This document shows positions 45,818-55,650 of a DNA stretch of 64,000 nt, in pieces; the first letter of the stretch is position 1; every line of letters begins with the position of its first letter. The stretch is taken from contig JASJZC010000002.1 of assembly GCA_037178855.1 (NCBI GenBank), positions 1,488,001-1,552,000 of the forward strand. Reading direction: 5' to 3'. This DNA is from Oscheius sp. JU75 (taxonomy: Eukaryota > Nematoda > Chromadorea > Rhabditida > Rhabditidae). Position numbers and translations under genes: made by a program. The notes beneath the pieces are model-generated. The model worked only from the letters and a program-made list of their open reading frames with translations. It made no database searches and was not told where the DNA came from.

Positions 45818-46819
45818 ATGGCTCATGAGGTAGACTTCAGCTACTTTCCATATCTTTCTTATGGCTTTTAGCTCACTCACTTGGAGACAAATTATAAGAA
45901 CTGCAAGCTGCAGCTGGAGATAGGATATCCGGAACAACAGAACAGATCCAATGGTCATGCTGGTAGTCATCCTGGTCAAGAACAGCCATCTAGTAGTCAA
46001 CTGGTGGACCAGACTAGGAGATATAATGAGATGAACCTGGAGGAAGCAGACATATATGAGTCTCTAAGGTAAGCCAACTCGGAAATGCTATTAATGTTTG
46101 AAACTTCAGTGTGGCAGGAGCAGCAATAACCCTTCCGTGGCATCCCACCGTTCGGCCTCTCCGCCAAGCGAACAGTACCATCAGGAACAGCAGCGAGCCT
46201 CTGCTGTTCGAGCAACCCGTATCCCCAGAACTCATTTCAGGAGCTCCTTGGCCAGGTACAGTTCCGTGAGTGACAGTGAGAGTATGCATTCTTCAGGCAT
46301 GGGACTGACCAAATTGGACAAATTGTCGATTCGGATACGTCTCTGGTCATGTACAACGGCGGTGAAGTCGTCCTTTGTGCCCAAGCAGCTAATGACATGT
46401 GCATGTACCAGCTCGCATCATACACTCAGCTCACACGCATTGTCAAGGTATGCTCCCTTAGAAATCACTACTACTGAAGTGCAGTGGTGTCCGTCTGTCC
46501 GTCCTTGCGAAGCAAAAGCGAGTAAATTATGTTGTCCAGAAGTTCTGTTGTTCAGAAGAAGTTAGTGTCAATATTGGATGGCAAGTCAATTTTGTGCTCT
46601 AGAATTTTCTTTTTGGGGGGAAGCTACTGGAACTTTTTTGTTACACGAAGCGGCGCAGCCGTCTATGCAAACTGAAAGCAAAAGGACAGCAAAGCTCTTA
46701 CTCTTAAAGTTCTTTTCAGCCAGCGAGTAGCAGTAGAGTTGTGGGATGTGGCGGATTTCGAGGAAGATCCAGAGCTGGCTCTCAAGCAGCTACAAAATGA
46801 CAGCAAAGCATTATATTGA
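45818..46819 (+). CDS. Uncharacterised protein of about 200 residues
   Basis: Exons join in frame as follows: 45818-45829 (MAHE), 45875-46069 (LTHLETNYKNCKLQLEIGYP), 46110-46265 (SVAGAAITLPWHPTVRPLRQ), 46298-46449 (HGTDQIGQIVDSDTSLVMYN) and 46725-46819 (RVAVELWDVADFEEDPELAL). The first intron is about 45 nt and begins GTAGAC. The last intron carries a GTCCGTCTGTCC-family repeat. The product is hydrophilic with a Gln/Ser-rich part and an acidic end; there is no signal peptide or membrane segment. I do not recognise the family. The acceptor of the last exon could also be 4 nt earlier, which would give a different, Arg/Gly-rich end. Confidence 0.6.
46478..46690 (+). repeat. Dispersed repeat, GTCCGTCTGTCC family
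   Basis: The copy opens GTGCAGTGGTGTCCGTCTGT and carries CGAAGCGGCGCAGCCGTC near its end. It is inserted in the last intron of the gene at 45818-46819. Confidence 0.75.
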
Positions 46820-47211
46820 TATTGCTGCTTTTTCAATGTATTTATTATATACCGGTCTCCTACTTTTCGCTTTAACTTTAACTTAACTAACTGAGTCTCT
46901 TTTTGCCATTTTTGCTCAATTGCTTAATTTTGGAATAAAAAGTTTTATGATCCATTTAGACAAAAAGACAAAGCGACAGAGAGACAGAGGGAGCGAGGTA
47001 CAGAGACACACAAAGAGACAGAGGGAGAGACGGTGAGTCAGAACCCAATAACTTCCTGGTACATCAGCGACACCAGTTCAAAACTCCCACGTCCCCCATA
47101 CCCTTCTTCCTTCGCCTGTTTGTCGACAGTCATCCCGCGTGCACAGCTGCTCAAACCCATTCACGACATGGGATAAAACAGCTCCCAGTCGCTATATTTT
47201 CCTCCTGGACC
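46820..47211. other. Short spacer with AGAGACAG tract
   Basis: An AATAAA at about 46932 can serve the upstream gene. An AGACAGAGGGAG-type tract covers 46965-47035. The rest should include the promoter of the secreted-protein gene at 47212. Confidence 0.5.
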
Positions 47212-47567
47212 ATGCGATCTGTACTCTTTCTCTCTCTTCTCATTCTATCCTGGTTTGTAACCCATTTTTTCAACATGTCTATTTACTCAGCCTGGCCTAC
47301 ACGGAACTCGAACAGGCCGTCATCGATGCCTTGAAACAGGCCAAGATCAATATTGATGCCAGAACCGTGAATGAGTTGGAGACTACCGATACTGTAGAGT
47401 CACAAAGGCCAAGTCCTGAAGCTGCAGCTCAGCAGGAAAAGGGAGAGAGACTGCTGGAAACTACCAAGATTCTGATTGGCAAGTACGGTCCCGATGTTGT
47501 GAATCAATTGGCCAACATGGATGTCGATGCTCTGATTGCAGCTGCTGATAGCGGTTATTCGAAGTGA
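47212..47567 (+). CDS. Small secreted protein, 105 residues
   Basis: Two exons (47212-47252 and 47291-47567) are joined by a 38-nt intron. The product begins MRSVLFLSLLILSCLAYTEL, a clear signal peptide. The mature part is mainly helical and acidic, for example ELEQAVIDALKQAKINIDAR, ERLLETTKILIGKYGPDVVN and a tail ending ADSGYSK. There is no Cys in the mature part and no recognised domain. It could be a secreted effector-like or cuticle/intestinal protein, but the sequence does not decide. Confidence 0.75.
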
Positions 47568-47839
47568 GAAAAGTTGTGACCAATGCGAATGAAAAATACT
47601 GTTACGACCATAAATGTAAGGATTTCTAATAGAGACAGAAATACATAGAGATAAAGAGACAGAGATACAGAGACACAGTGAGAAAGAGGGACAGAGAGAC
47701 GGATAGACAAAAAGACAGGGACACAGAAAAATGTTTTTCATGATGGTCACAAGTTTCATCCTGATTTTGTCCCGTTTCTTTGTTGTTTTGCTCAATTTTT
47801 TCCGCTTTTTTTGCAATATTTCCAGTGCAGTTCATTCAA

Positions 47840-48180
47840 GAAGCCTCCCGCTGAACAAGAATGTCGAACTTGTCATGCCTGTAGTGCGGTGAAAACATAA
47901 TAGAAGGATAGTGTATGTCTGAAGTCCAACTGCACTGTGAGAAAAGTCGTCCACCAGTAGTGGTTTAGTCTTATTGTAACGGTGCAGTAGAGCGATGTCC
48001 AGCTGAAGAGTCGAAGAAATGTCCTGTTGACGAAGCTCAATCGGTGTAGAGTTCCGAGCAGAAGAGTCCAGTTCCGGGCATCCATCATCGACCTCTTCTA
48101 CGTGGTAGACTACTATCGCTCCCTTGAAGCCGAAGTAGACAAAAGCACTGGCGGCAGCTGACAGGTAGACTGTTGGCTGC
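47840..48180 (-). other. Open frame after an acceptor, downstream of 5S
   Basis: On the minus strand, TTTTTTTTGGCAG ends at 48181. From there an open frame of about 113 codons starts QPTVYLSAAASAFVYFGFKG and ends at a TGA near 47840. There is no start codon early in it, and a second frame is also open. It could be a 3' terminal exon of a gene whose first exon I cannot find, or chance. Confidence 0.3.
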
Positions 48181-48197
48181 CAAAAAAAAGAGCAAAA

Positions 48198-48316
48198 AGC
48201 TTACGACACCCGGGATTCCCAAGCCGTCTCCGATCCAAGTACTAACCGGGCCCAACGTTGCTTGACTTGCCAGATCGGACGGGATGGCGTACTTTCAACG
48301 TGGTGTGGCCGTAAAC
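48198..48316 (-). rRNA. 5S ribosomal RNA
   Basis: The minus strand reads GTTTACGGCCACACCACG at the 5' end and continues CATCCCGTCCGATCTGG, then TTAGTACTTGGATCGGAGAC, and ends GTGTCGTAAGCT. The length is 119 nt, as in nematodes, and the ends pair with each other. A run of five T follows directly (48193-48198 region) as an RNA polymerase III terminator. The internal control region is well kept. It is a single copy in this window; no spliced-leader gene is seen beside it. Confidence 0.93.
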
Positions 48317-48567
48317 GATTCTTTAAGTTTCGCCTTTAGAGACATTCTCTCTGACTTTTTCGGGTGAACCTATCTCGGATACTGAGCCATAAGCAGTAAA
48401 ATACCCTTCTTTTTTCGGCAAAAATGCTTTGTTTTTTCGAAAGTCCATAAAATCTTATTCCATTAACGTGACGGCAAATTTCGCTACTTTTCGTAAAGCA
48501 TCGACCAATGATCACTCTCTTATCACTTCTCCCAGTGTCACTACTCTTTTTCCATCTATTCTTACAC

Positions 48568-50619
48568 ATGAATCTATTCATATTCCTCCTATTTTTCACA
48601 GTAGATGCTTACAAAATCCTTGTCTACAACCCAAAAGTCGCTCACAGCCACATACAGTTCATGGGAACAGTAGCGGACACACTACAGGCTGCTGGTCATC
48701 AAGTGGTCTTGTCGCTTATTTGTCCAGCTCTGAACAGTTCTTCCAGACAGTTTTGCAGCCAGAATTCACGCCTCATGTTACTGTCAATGGTAGTTTCTTG
48801 GCTAGAATTGTGACTGTCAAGCCATCGGAAGAGTCACTGTCACTGTCTCGGATCCATGACAATCAGGACTATTGGGAGGATCTGTGGAATGCAGAGTTCA
48901 GTCCAAGAGATCTGATCAGGGTAAGAGACAAAGCAACCAACTGTGACAGTGACAGTAACAGTGATAGTGATAGTGACTACTGTAGTTCAGTCCAGTGCAC
49001 GGATGCTCAACACTATTCATACCAGCATTTGTAAAAGTGAGCAATTTGAAGAGAGGTCAAAATGAAGCTCAGATCTTCTGAAACAGGAGAAACTGATACA
49101 GGAGCTGGGAAATGAAAAATTTGATGTAGCCATTGTGGAGCTGTTGGACTTCACTGGGATTGGTAAGTGACACCGTCAAAGATACTCTGTGTTTCAGTGA
49201 TGACCCATCTTTTGAAGATCCCTACGGTTATTGGGGCCTCGTCTCTTGGAATTCTCGAAGGAACCATTGAAAAGGCTGGTCTTCCTTATTTTCCCAGTTT
49301 TGTTCCAGGTTTGTCACTCTGTTGCTCTGTCAAAGTCATTCTAGCTTCACATGGAATTTCGCCTGACACTGGCACTTTCTATGATCGTAGTGTCAACCTC
49401 ATCTACTCTTCCTATTCGAAATGGTTCCAAGAGAGTCTAGCCGATGCAATACAAAAGTTGGTGGACAAGGAGTTGGTCAATCCTCCGAACATATGGGTCG
49501 GTCTCTATCTGTCTCTCTGTTTCCCTTTCTCTCCCTGTCTCTCCGTCTCCCTGTCTTTCTGTCTCTTTGGCTCTCTACCTCTTTGGTTCTCTCTGTCTCT
49601 TTCTCTGTTCCTCTGTCTCCATGTTTCACTGTATCTCTGTCTAACTGTTTGTTACCTTCAGGAAATCGTCTCCAATATGCTCCTTCTCTTGACCAACTCT
49701 GATCCTCTTCTCGACTTTCCCCGACCTTCACTCTTTAAAATCATCGACATTGGAGGGATTGGGGTGAAAGAACCAAAGGAACTTGCTCAGGTACTCATTC
49801 AGTTACTCTAGATATGTAGTCTTTCAGGAATTCCACGAGATTCTATCTCTACGACCTTCAACTGTGCTCATCTCTTTTGGCACTATAGTCTGGTCATCAA
49901 AAATGCCTAGGATCATGAAGGAGAATCTGGTCAAGACCATAGAGTCGTTCCCCAATGTGACCTTTATTTGGAAGTATGAGTCACCAGATGACGGTCCAGT
50001 TCTGGACAACCTAGTATTGGTCAAGTGGCTTCCGCAAAATGATCTATTAGGTGAGAGACAGGGAGACAAAGAGACAGAAACAGTTTTCAGCCGATCCCCG
50101 TGTGACTCTCTTCATAACCCATGGTGGGGTTGCAAGTACTTATGAGGGTGCGGCCCGAGGTGTTCCCATGCTCTTCGTCCCGAACTTCGGTGACCAAATG
50201 AGGAACGCCCGTATGATTGAAAGACTCGGCTTCGGGAAGATTGTACGAAAATCTGACCTACGGAGCCAAAATTTGCTTCAAAAGACTTTGTCAGAAGCAT
50301 TGACCAGTCAGGAGTAAGTACTTGAAGAACTGGAATGACTCATATTCCTAGAATGAGGGCAGCTGCTGCCAAAACGAAGTCTCTTCTACAAAGCAGACCT
50401 TTCCCCCCAGCTGCAATTCTTGTCAAATACGTGGAACTTGCTGCCAAGTTTGGCAAACTGCCGAATCTGTCTCCTTCCGGAAGGAACTTGTCAACAATTC
50501 AGTACTACAACCTCGATGTTTACACTGTTTTCACCCTAACAGCTGTTCTTTTTTTGCTGTGCTTCTGTTTTCTTGTTTTTAGATGCTGTTTTTACTGGAA
50601 AAAGACGAAAAAAGAATAG
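48568..50619 (+). CDS. UDP-glycosyltransferase (UGT)
   Basis: This is an ER-membrane UGT that would transfer a sugar from a UDP-sugar to small lipophilic substrates. The start at 48568 gives a signal peptide (MNLFIFLLFFTVDA) followed by YKILVYNPKVAHSHIQFMGT, typical of nematode UGTs; an upstream ATG at 48508 is in frame. A 32-nt intron (about 48703-48734) must be removed to continue FFQTVLQPEF. Later exons give DFPRPSLFKIIDIGGIGV, STVLISFGTIVWSS, the donor-binding signature DPRVTLFITHGGVAS with YEGAARGVPMLFVPNFGDQ, and a C-terminal membrane segment (VFTLTAVLFLLCFCFLVF) with the cytosolic tail KKTKKE. AATAAA lies at 50630-50635, 11 nt after the stop. Introns carry GTCTCT tracts. The exons around 48930-49170 are less certain. 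Confidence 0.88.
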
Positions 50620-51201
50620 GGAAATCTTCAATAAATCCTCTAAACAGCTTTTGCACATTCCTGCGATTGCTATTTTTCAAATATTTGAAATATTGGAAAG
50701 GCGGGATTTAGAATTTCCTATTGAAATTAGTTACGTTGTTTCTCTCCATTTTTCTCCTAGTCCTATCATCTTCTCCTCTAATTTCTGTTTCTGAGCTCGA
50801 AGAAAGACGAATGGAGCATTTGCACAGTGTTTAGAGCAATTAAACGTCCAAAAAACGACATATTTTGCTGTTGAGAGGTTTGAAAGATAAAAAAAAAGTT
50901 TTCAACGTTTTCCCCTATATCTTCTGCCCATTTTACTTTCAAAAATAGCCATTAGCAAACATGGCTTGCAGCTCAGGCCCACCCCACCTCCTCTATTTTT
51001 CACCTGACGTCATCCCAACAATGCAACGTTGCCCAGACATATGTTTTCCCTTGTTCTTTATTCCAATTTCCGTTTTTCCTCTTTATTTCTCCTCAAAAGT
51101 TTCCACTCAAGGAGTTTTTAGGCCCCTGCCTCCAGAAAAGACGAAAAATTATCGGATTGCAGTAAATGTAAGCAGAATATTGGCTCTCCTGCAGCTCAAA
51201 A
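50620..51201. other. Spacer UGT / HSPA13
   Basis: No gene is seen. The region includes the 3' end of the UGT and A/T-rich sequence. CTCCTGCAG ends 7 nt before the HSPA13 ATG and could be a trans-splice acceptor. Confidence 0.5.
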
Positions 51202-54200
51202 ATGTCTTTTAGCTATATAGGTAACCTTTTATGCTCAATTTATACAATTTTCTCCAGCCCCAGCCCTGGCAGTCGTCCTGGTAGCCGGATATATCGGTAG
51301 ACAGTATGGATTACCGCCTCCGGCTCCAAAAATAGCCGGAATCGATCTAGGAACTACTTTTTCTTCTATAGGTCAGTATTAATCCCATTTTTAAAGGACT
51401 TACCCCTACTTTGTAGGTATTTATCACGCTGTAACAGGAGACACGACAATTTTACCGGACGAGGTTGGGAAAAAGTCCGTGCCGAGCGTTGTTGCCTTCA
51501 CGTAAGCTCGTTTTTTGTTGATTTTTACCGAGTTTCTTTAGGCCAAATGGGACAATAATAGTTGGGACTCGGGCTGTCGAACAGCAGGAGAAGAACCCAC
51601 TTCGGACCATCTATGACGCGAAAAGATTCATCGGGAGGACGTTCGATTCGAATAATGACGATTTCAAGGTGGAATTTTCGAGATCTGTATACTGAGCTTA
51701 GAAGAGCAGAAAAATAATTGGCACCTTAAATATCTCTGGTGCTTGTTCTTTTACATCTTTATATGACCATAAACCCCTCTTAAACATCTTCAGCAGAAAA
51801 ACATGTCTTTCTAACGGGCTTCCTAAGGAAATTTTATGCAAAAATCTCTCTCCCGCCTTAATCCTCTTTCTTCCAGAACGACCAAAAACGCTACCCATTC
51901 TCCGTGCAGCTCGACAGCGCCGGTCATGCCTTTTTCGAGATTCCTCTGGACAACGGAACCCGGATTCTCTACCCAGAAGAGGTCGGCTCCATCATTATTG
52001 CCTACTTGAAGAAGGCGGCCGAGAAACAGATCAAAACACCTCTCAATCAGGTAACTTTTGTGATTTTTGAAGTTATATCATGGAAAATCAGGTAGTGATT
52101 TCCGTGCCGGCCGAGTTCCAAGAGGCACAGAGAAATGCTACGGGGAAGGCAGCTGAATTAGCAGGTTTTTTGGTCTCTGAAATCGTAAAATGAGCAAAAA
52201 AAATCCAGGAATGGAGGTCCGAAGAGTCATTTCGGAGCCTACAGCAGCCGCTCTGGCCTACGGACTCCATAAGAAGAAGGGAGTCGAGCACATCGTGGTG
52301 GTGGATCTGGGAGGAGGAACTCTGGATGTAGGTTCTTCTTTTTTTGTAGAATTTGGGAATTTTTATGATGGCAAGGAAGAAAATGCCATGGAAACGTCAG
52401 TAATACATTAAAACTAGGCTAGAAAGTTTAGCTTCAACGTTCAGAAACACATGAAGGCTATCTAGACAGCTGAAAAGCTCCCAATACCACACTGCTCTCT
52501 AAGAAAAGTGCAGCACGCTTGTTTTTTGTCCTGGCGGAGCCAATCAGTAGTCGTTGCCCAGGTCATTTTGTCCTGTCAATATACTCCACATGCTCCTATA
52601 AACATTGTCTCAGAATCTAACGCCAATGACTGACGTTGTTATGTCTAATTCATTGTCTGTTCAAAAATAATAGCACTTTTCAAACAGTCGCGCCGAAAAT
52701 AGCGCGTCGTTTTTAACAATTTCAAGCTTCTCTGAAATTTTGCACTTTCGTTTTCTTCATTTTTCGCTGCTTTCCCTATCAGAGTTAGAAGTTTTCTTGC
52801 ATGTAAACGATGCAGATAACAAGATTCCACACGCAGAACGTAAAACTGACAATAAAAGGAATGAAATAACTGAGAACTCCGGAAAAGTAGTTCCTCAAGA
52901 ATCGGAAGGTGTTAAAAATGCCGCGACGGTTTGGAAAATGCTCTATTAATTTTGAACAGACTATAAGCTTTATTCGATATTCTGCAAAGTTGTAGAGCAT
53001 ATCACGGGCTACAACTTTCCAGATCATAAAAAAGTCAGAAAAAGTCATCTTGATCCCGAAAATCGCAAATACATAACTGTATTTCTTACGTAAGGGGATG
53101 CTTATATTAGAGCTTTTACGGTAAATTGTTGCTTGCAAAATTCGTATGTTTGAAAGGTACACTACTATAATTCTCGGAATCCGGCCACATAATGTGTCGC
53201 AAACTGAGAAAAAAGAGTTTGTTAAACAGCTACAATCCTCGCTTTCTAGGTCTCAGTCCTCTGGCTGCAAGGAGGCGTCTTCGTCACACAGGCCATGGCC
53301 GGCAACAATCGTCTCGGCGGACAGGACTTCAACGATCGCGTTCAGAAGCATATTCTCAAGGTTTTTGACATGTCCCCGCCCTTTCGATCATCCGAATTCA
53401 GCTCCTAGAAGAAAAGTTCGGCCAGTCGATTGCGGACAAGGAAGACATCCAGCAGATTCGTCTCGTGGTCGAGAAGGCCAAGCTCAAATTGACGGATTTA
53501 CCCATCTCGAGGCTCGATTTTGACCTGAAGACGGTCGGGAAATGGTCTTACGAGGTTCCCGCTCTTTTCCTATTTAAAATTTTCAAATTTTTAGCTGAAA
53601 AGAGACGAGTTTGAGGCCATAAACGAGGATCTGTTCACCTCAATCGTCCAGCCGATAGAAGCAGCCCTGGCCGATGCCACTCTGCTTCCTGAAGACGTCG
53701 ATGAAATTGTTCTCGTGGGAGGATCGACCCAAATTCCGGCTGTGAGACGAATTGTCGGTCACTTCTTTGGCAAGGCCCCGAATTTTGGAGTGGATCCGGA
53801 GCTGGCCGTGGTGACGGGCGCCTCAGTACAGGCTGGAGTAATTGGAGGAGGATGGCCGTTACAGGTAGGATTTATTATTTGCTATTTTTGTGTTAAAACT
53901 GGCTTTGATTCATGATAGATTCAAGTAACCACAAAAGGTCGTGGGTCTTTTGCTTAGTCTGTATTCTTTCCAAAACTGGAGCGTTTCCCAAGATTTTGGA
54001 TTGAATCCAGCGTGGATTCGCTGTCTGTTGCTGACTCACAAAAACTGTTTTTATTATGTGGCTCTTAGGCTGTAACACTTGTCAGTGCAACTTTTCTTGT
54101 ACTGTCAAGCAAAAGACCTTGTATTTCAGTTTTTACGCTACTGTAGGAGAAGCTGCTTTTCTGCTAAATTTTTGAAAATTTGAAAAGTGGAAACTGGTTG

Positions 54201-54390
54201 TATTTGCGCTATTTTGACCTCTAGCCCGGTCGTGGAACTTTGATAAGGTCCCAACTCCGATCCATAGAGCCTATAAACATGACCCGTTCATCCATTTCAC
54301 TGCAGGTAGCCGCAATGGAGCTCCCCTCCAAACGCCGAAAACGTCATTTCTACACAGAGAGCCAGAAGACGAACGAAGCAGAGCTCTAAA
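51202..54390 (+). CDS. HSPA13: HSPA13/STCH-type microsomal Hsp70
   Basis: This is a short Hsp70 with the ATPase domain only, as in HSPA13 (STCH) of the ER. The signal-anchor segment reads [20 protein letters not shown] across the first intron (51221-51257). Phosphate-binding motifs follow: [15 protein letters not shown], then [10 protein letters not shown] (across the large intron from about 52329) and [19 protein letters not shown]. The C-terminal signature [14 protein letters not shown] matches HSPA13 and not BiP, and there is no substrate-binding domain. The protein ends QKTNEAEL, not an HDEL signal. The intron at about 52330-53250 holds the MITE (52650-52965). The intron at about 53860-54305 is also long. 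All exon junctions near the conserved motifs can be read in frame. Confidence 0.93.
52650..52965. mobile_element. MITE with Tc1/mariner-like ends, copy 2
   Basis: The left end TGTCTGTTCAAAAATAATAG continues CACTTTTCAAACAGTCGCG. The right end, read on the minus strand, is AGTCTGTTCAAAATTAATAG continuing AGCATTTTCCAAACCGTCGC. The inverted repeats extend over about 45 bp. There is no transposase. The TGCAAAGTTGTAGAGC block begins about 15 bp beyond its right end. Confidence 0.8.
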
Positions 54391-55449
54391 AAACACATCA
54401 TCTACTACATTTCCTGTTTTCCGCGCGGTGCAACAACAAATCTGTGATATTTTTTCGTCTATTTATTTGTTTTTATTACCAAAGGGTTATATGATTTTTG
54501 CTATACTCGTGTTTGTACAGATTGACATAGAGAAAATTGAAGTAGATGCGTAATAAAATAATGCCTCTTGTGATCGATTGTAAACACTAAGACAAAAATT
54601 TAAACGCGAGGGATTGGGGGTTCGATCCTGCCCGAGGTCGTAATTTTTAGCAAGGTACAATTTTGTAGTTTTTTGAGCTGAGTAAGATGTACAATCGTAA
54701 ATAAGGGAGTTTTCGGTCTCCAAACAGTCAAATCCTAGTTGTTGAAGCTTCAAAAGCTGTCTGACTGTGGTAGTTGAGATCCTCAGAGAAGACCTCACAA
54801 AGCTACAGACCTTCAAATTTTTTTTTTTTTGAAAACCTGCTCTACTCGACAACAAAATCGTGAAAGACTAGGATAAAACGCTTAAATTAAAAAAAATACG
54901 TTCATTTTTCAAATGCGAGAAGAATGGTTTGGATTGTGCAAAAGCGAGACGATAGAAAACATTGGAAAATACAGGGCAATAAGATTCTGTAGACCGGACA
55001 ATTCGACCAAATACCCCATCGGAGGACCCATTCAGGGTTATTCAATCGTTCTGAAAGTTTGCACCGCGGGAATGGGGTGGATTCTGAACCTATAGCCAAA
55101 GTTTGGTGGCAATGGGCTTGGTAGTTTTTTAAAATTTCCAGCCGGTGTTACTGAATAGGAGAGAAAACGGCCTCTTTTTGGGAAAAGTTGTAATTTTAAA
55201 TTTGCAGCAGTGCGATCGCTCTCAAACGAGAAAAGTTTGAAGCGATTGGAGAGAAGGGAGCTGAGGAAACGCGATTTTCAGTTTAAGCGCACGCACCAAG
55301 TGAAACCGCAATATGTCTTTTCGATAATATAATTCGATAACAGTTTTAAAACAAGAAAAAAAGCTCCGGAAGACTAAAACTACAAAATCAAAAAAAGATT
55401 ATTTTGTTCTGGGCGCGAAAGCAGTTAGTTTTTTAAAGAGCCGCTATTC

Positions 55450-55620
55450 GTTGGAAACAGACTATAGGGCTCAGGTGATCCGGGTTCAATCCCCACAGGT
55501 GACAAACTTTTTCAATAATCGTTTGAGCAGAAAATGACATGGAAAAGGGTCTTGAAGTGAGATTTTAATAGGTTTACAAAATCGTTATCACCACAAGGGC
55601 GGTAGCCAACTACGCTTCAA
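55450..55620 (+). repeat. SINE-like element, tRNA-derived
   Basis: The B box region reads CCGGGTTCAATCCCC. The tail reads GACATGGAAAAGGGTCTTGA and TTTACAAAATCGTTATCACC, followed by GGGCGGTAGCCAAC. It matches the copies in the NURF introns. Confidence 0.7.
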
Positions 55621-55639
55621 AATTTAACAGAAGACATAG

Positions 55640-55645
55640 TTTATT
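55640..55645 (-). terminator. Poly(A) signal of the lysozyme gene
   Basis: AATAAA on the minus strand begins 6 nt after the stop codon (55651-55653), giving a very short 3' UTR. Confidence 0.6.
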
Positions 55646-55650
55646 GGGTA

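Larger units (their letters stand above)
54391..55650. other. Convergent spacer with tRNA-derived repeats
   Basis: No gene is supported. The region holds a tRNA-like fragment with GGGGGTTCGATCC at about 54620, a block sharing CTCACAAAGCTACA with the intron at 26090, and the SINE-like copy at 55450-55620. Confidence 0.55.

Noticed and set aside
48700-48740. Frameshift in the UGT
   Set aside because: A 32-nt GT..AG intron restores the frame and fits the intron sizes seen elsewhere, so a mutation is not needed.
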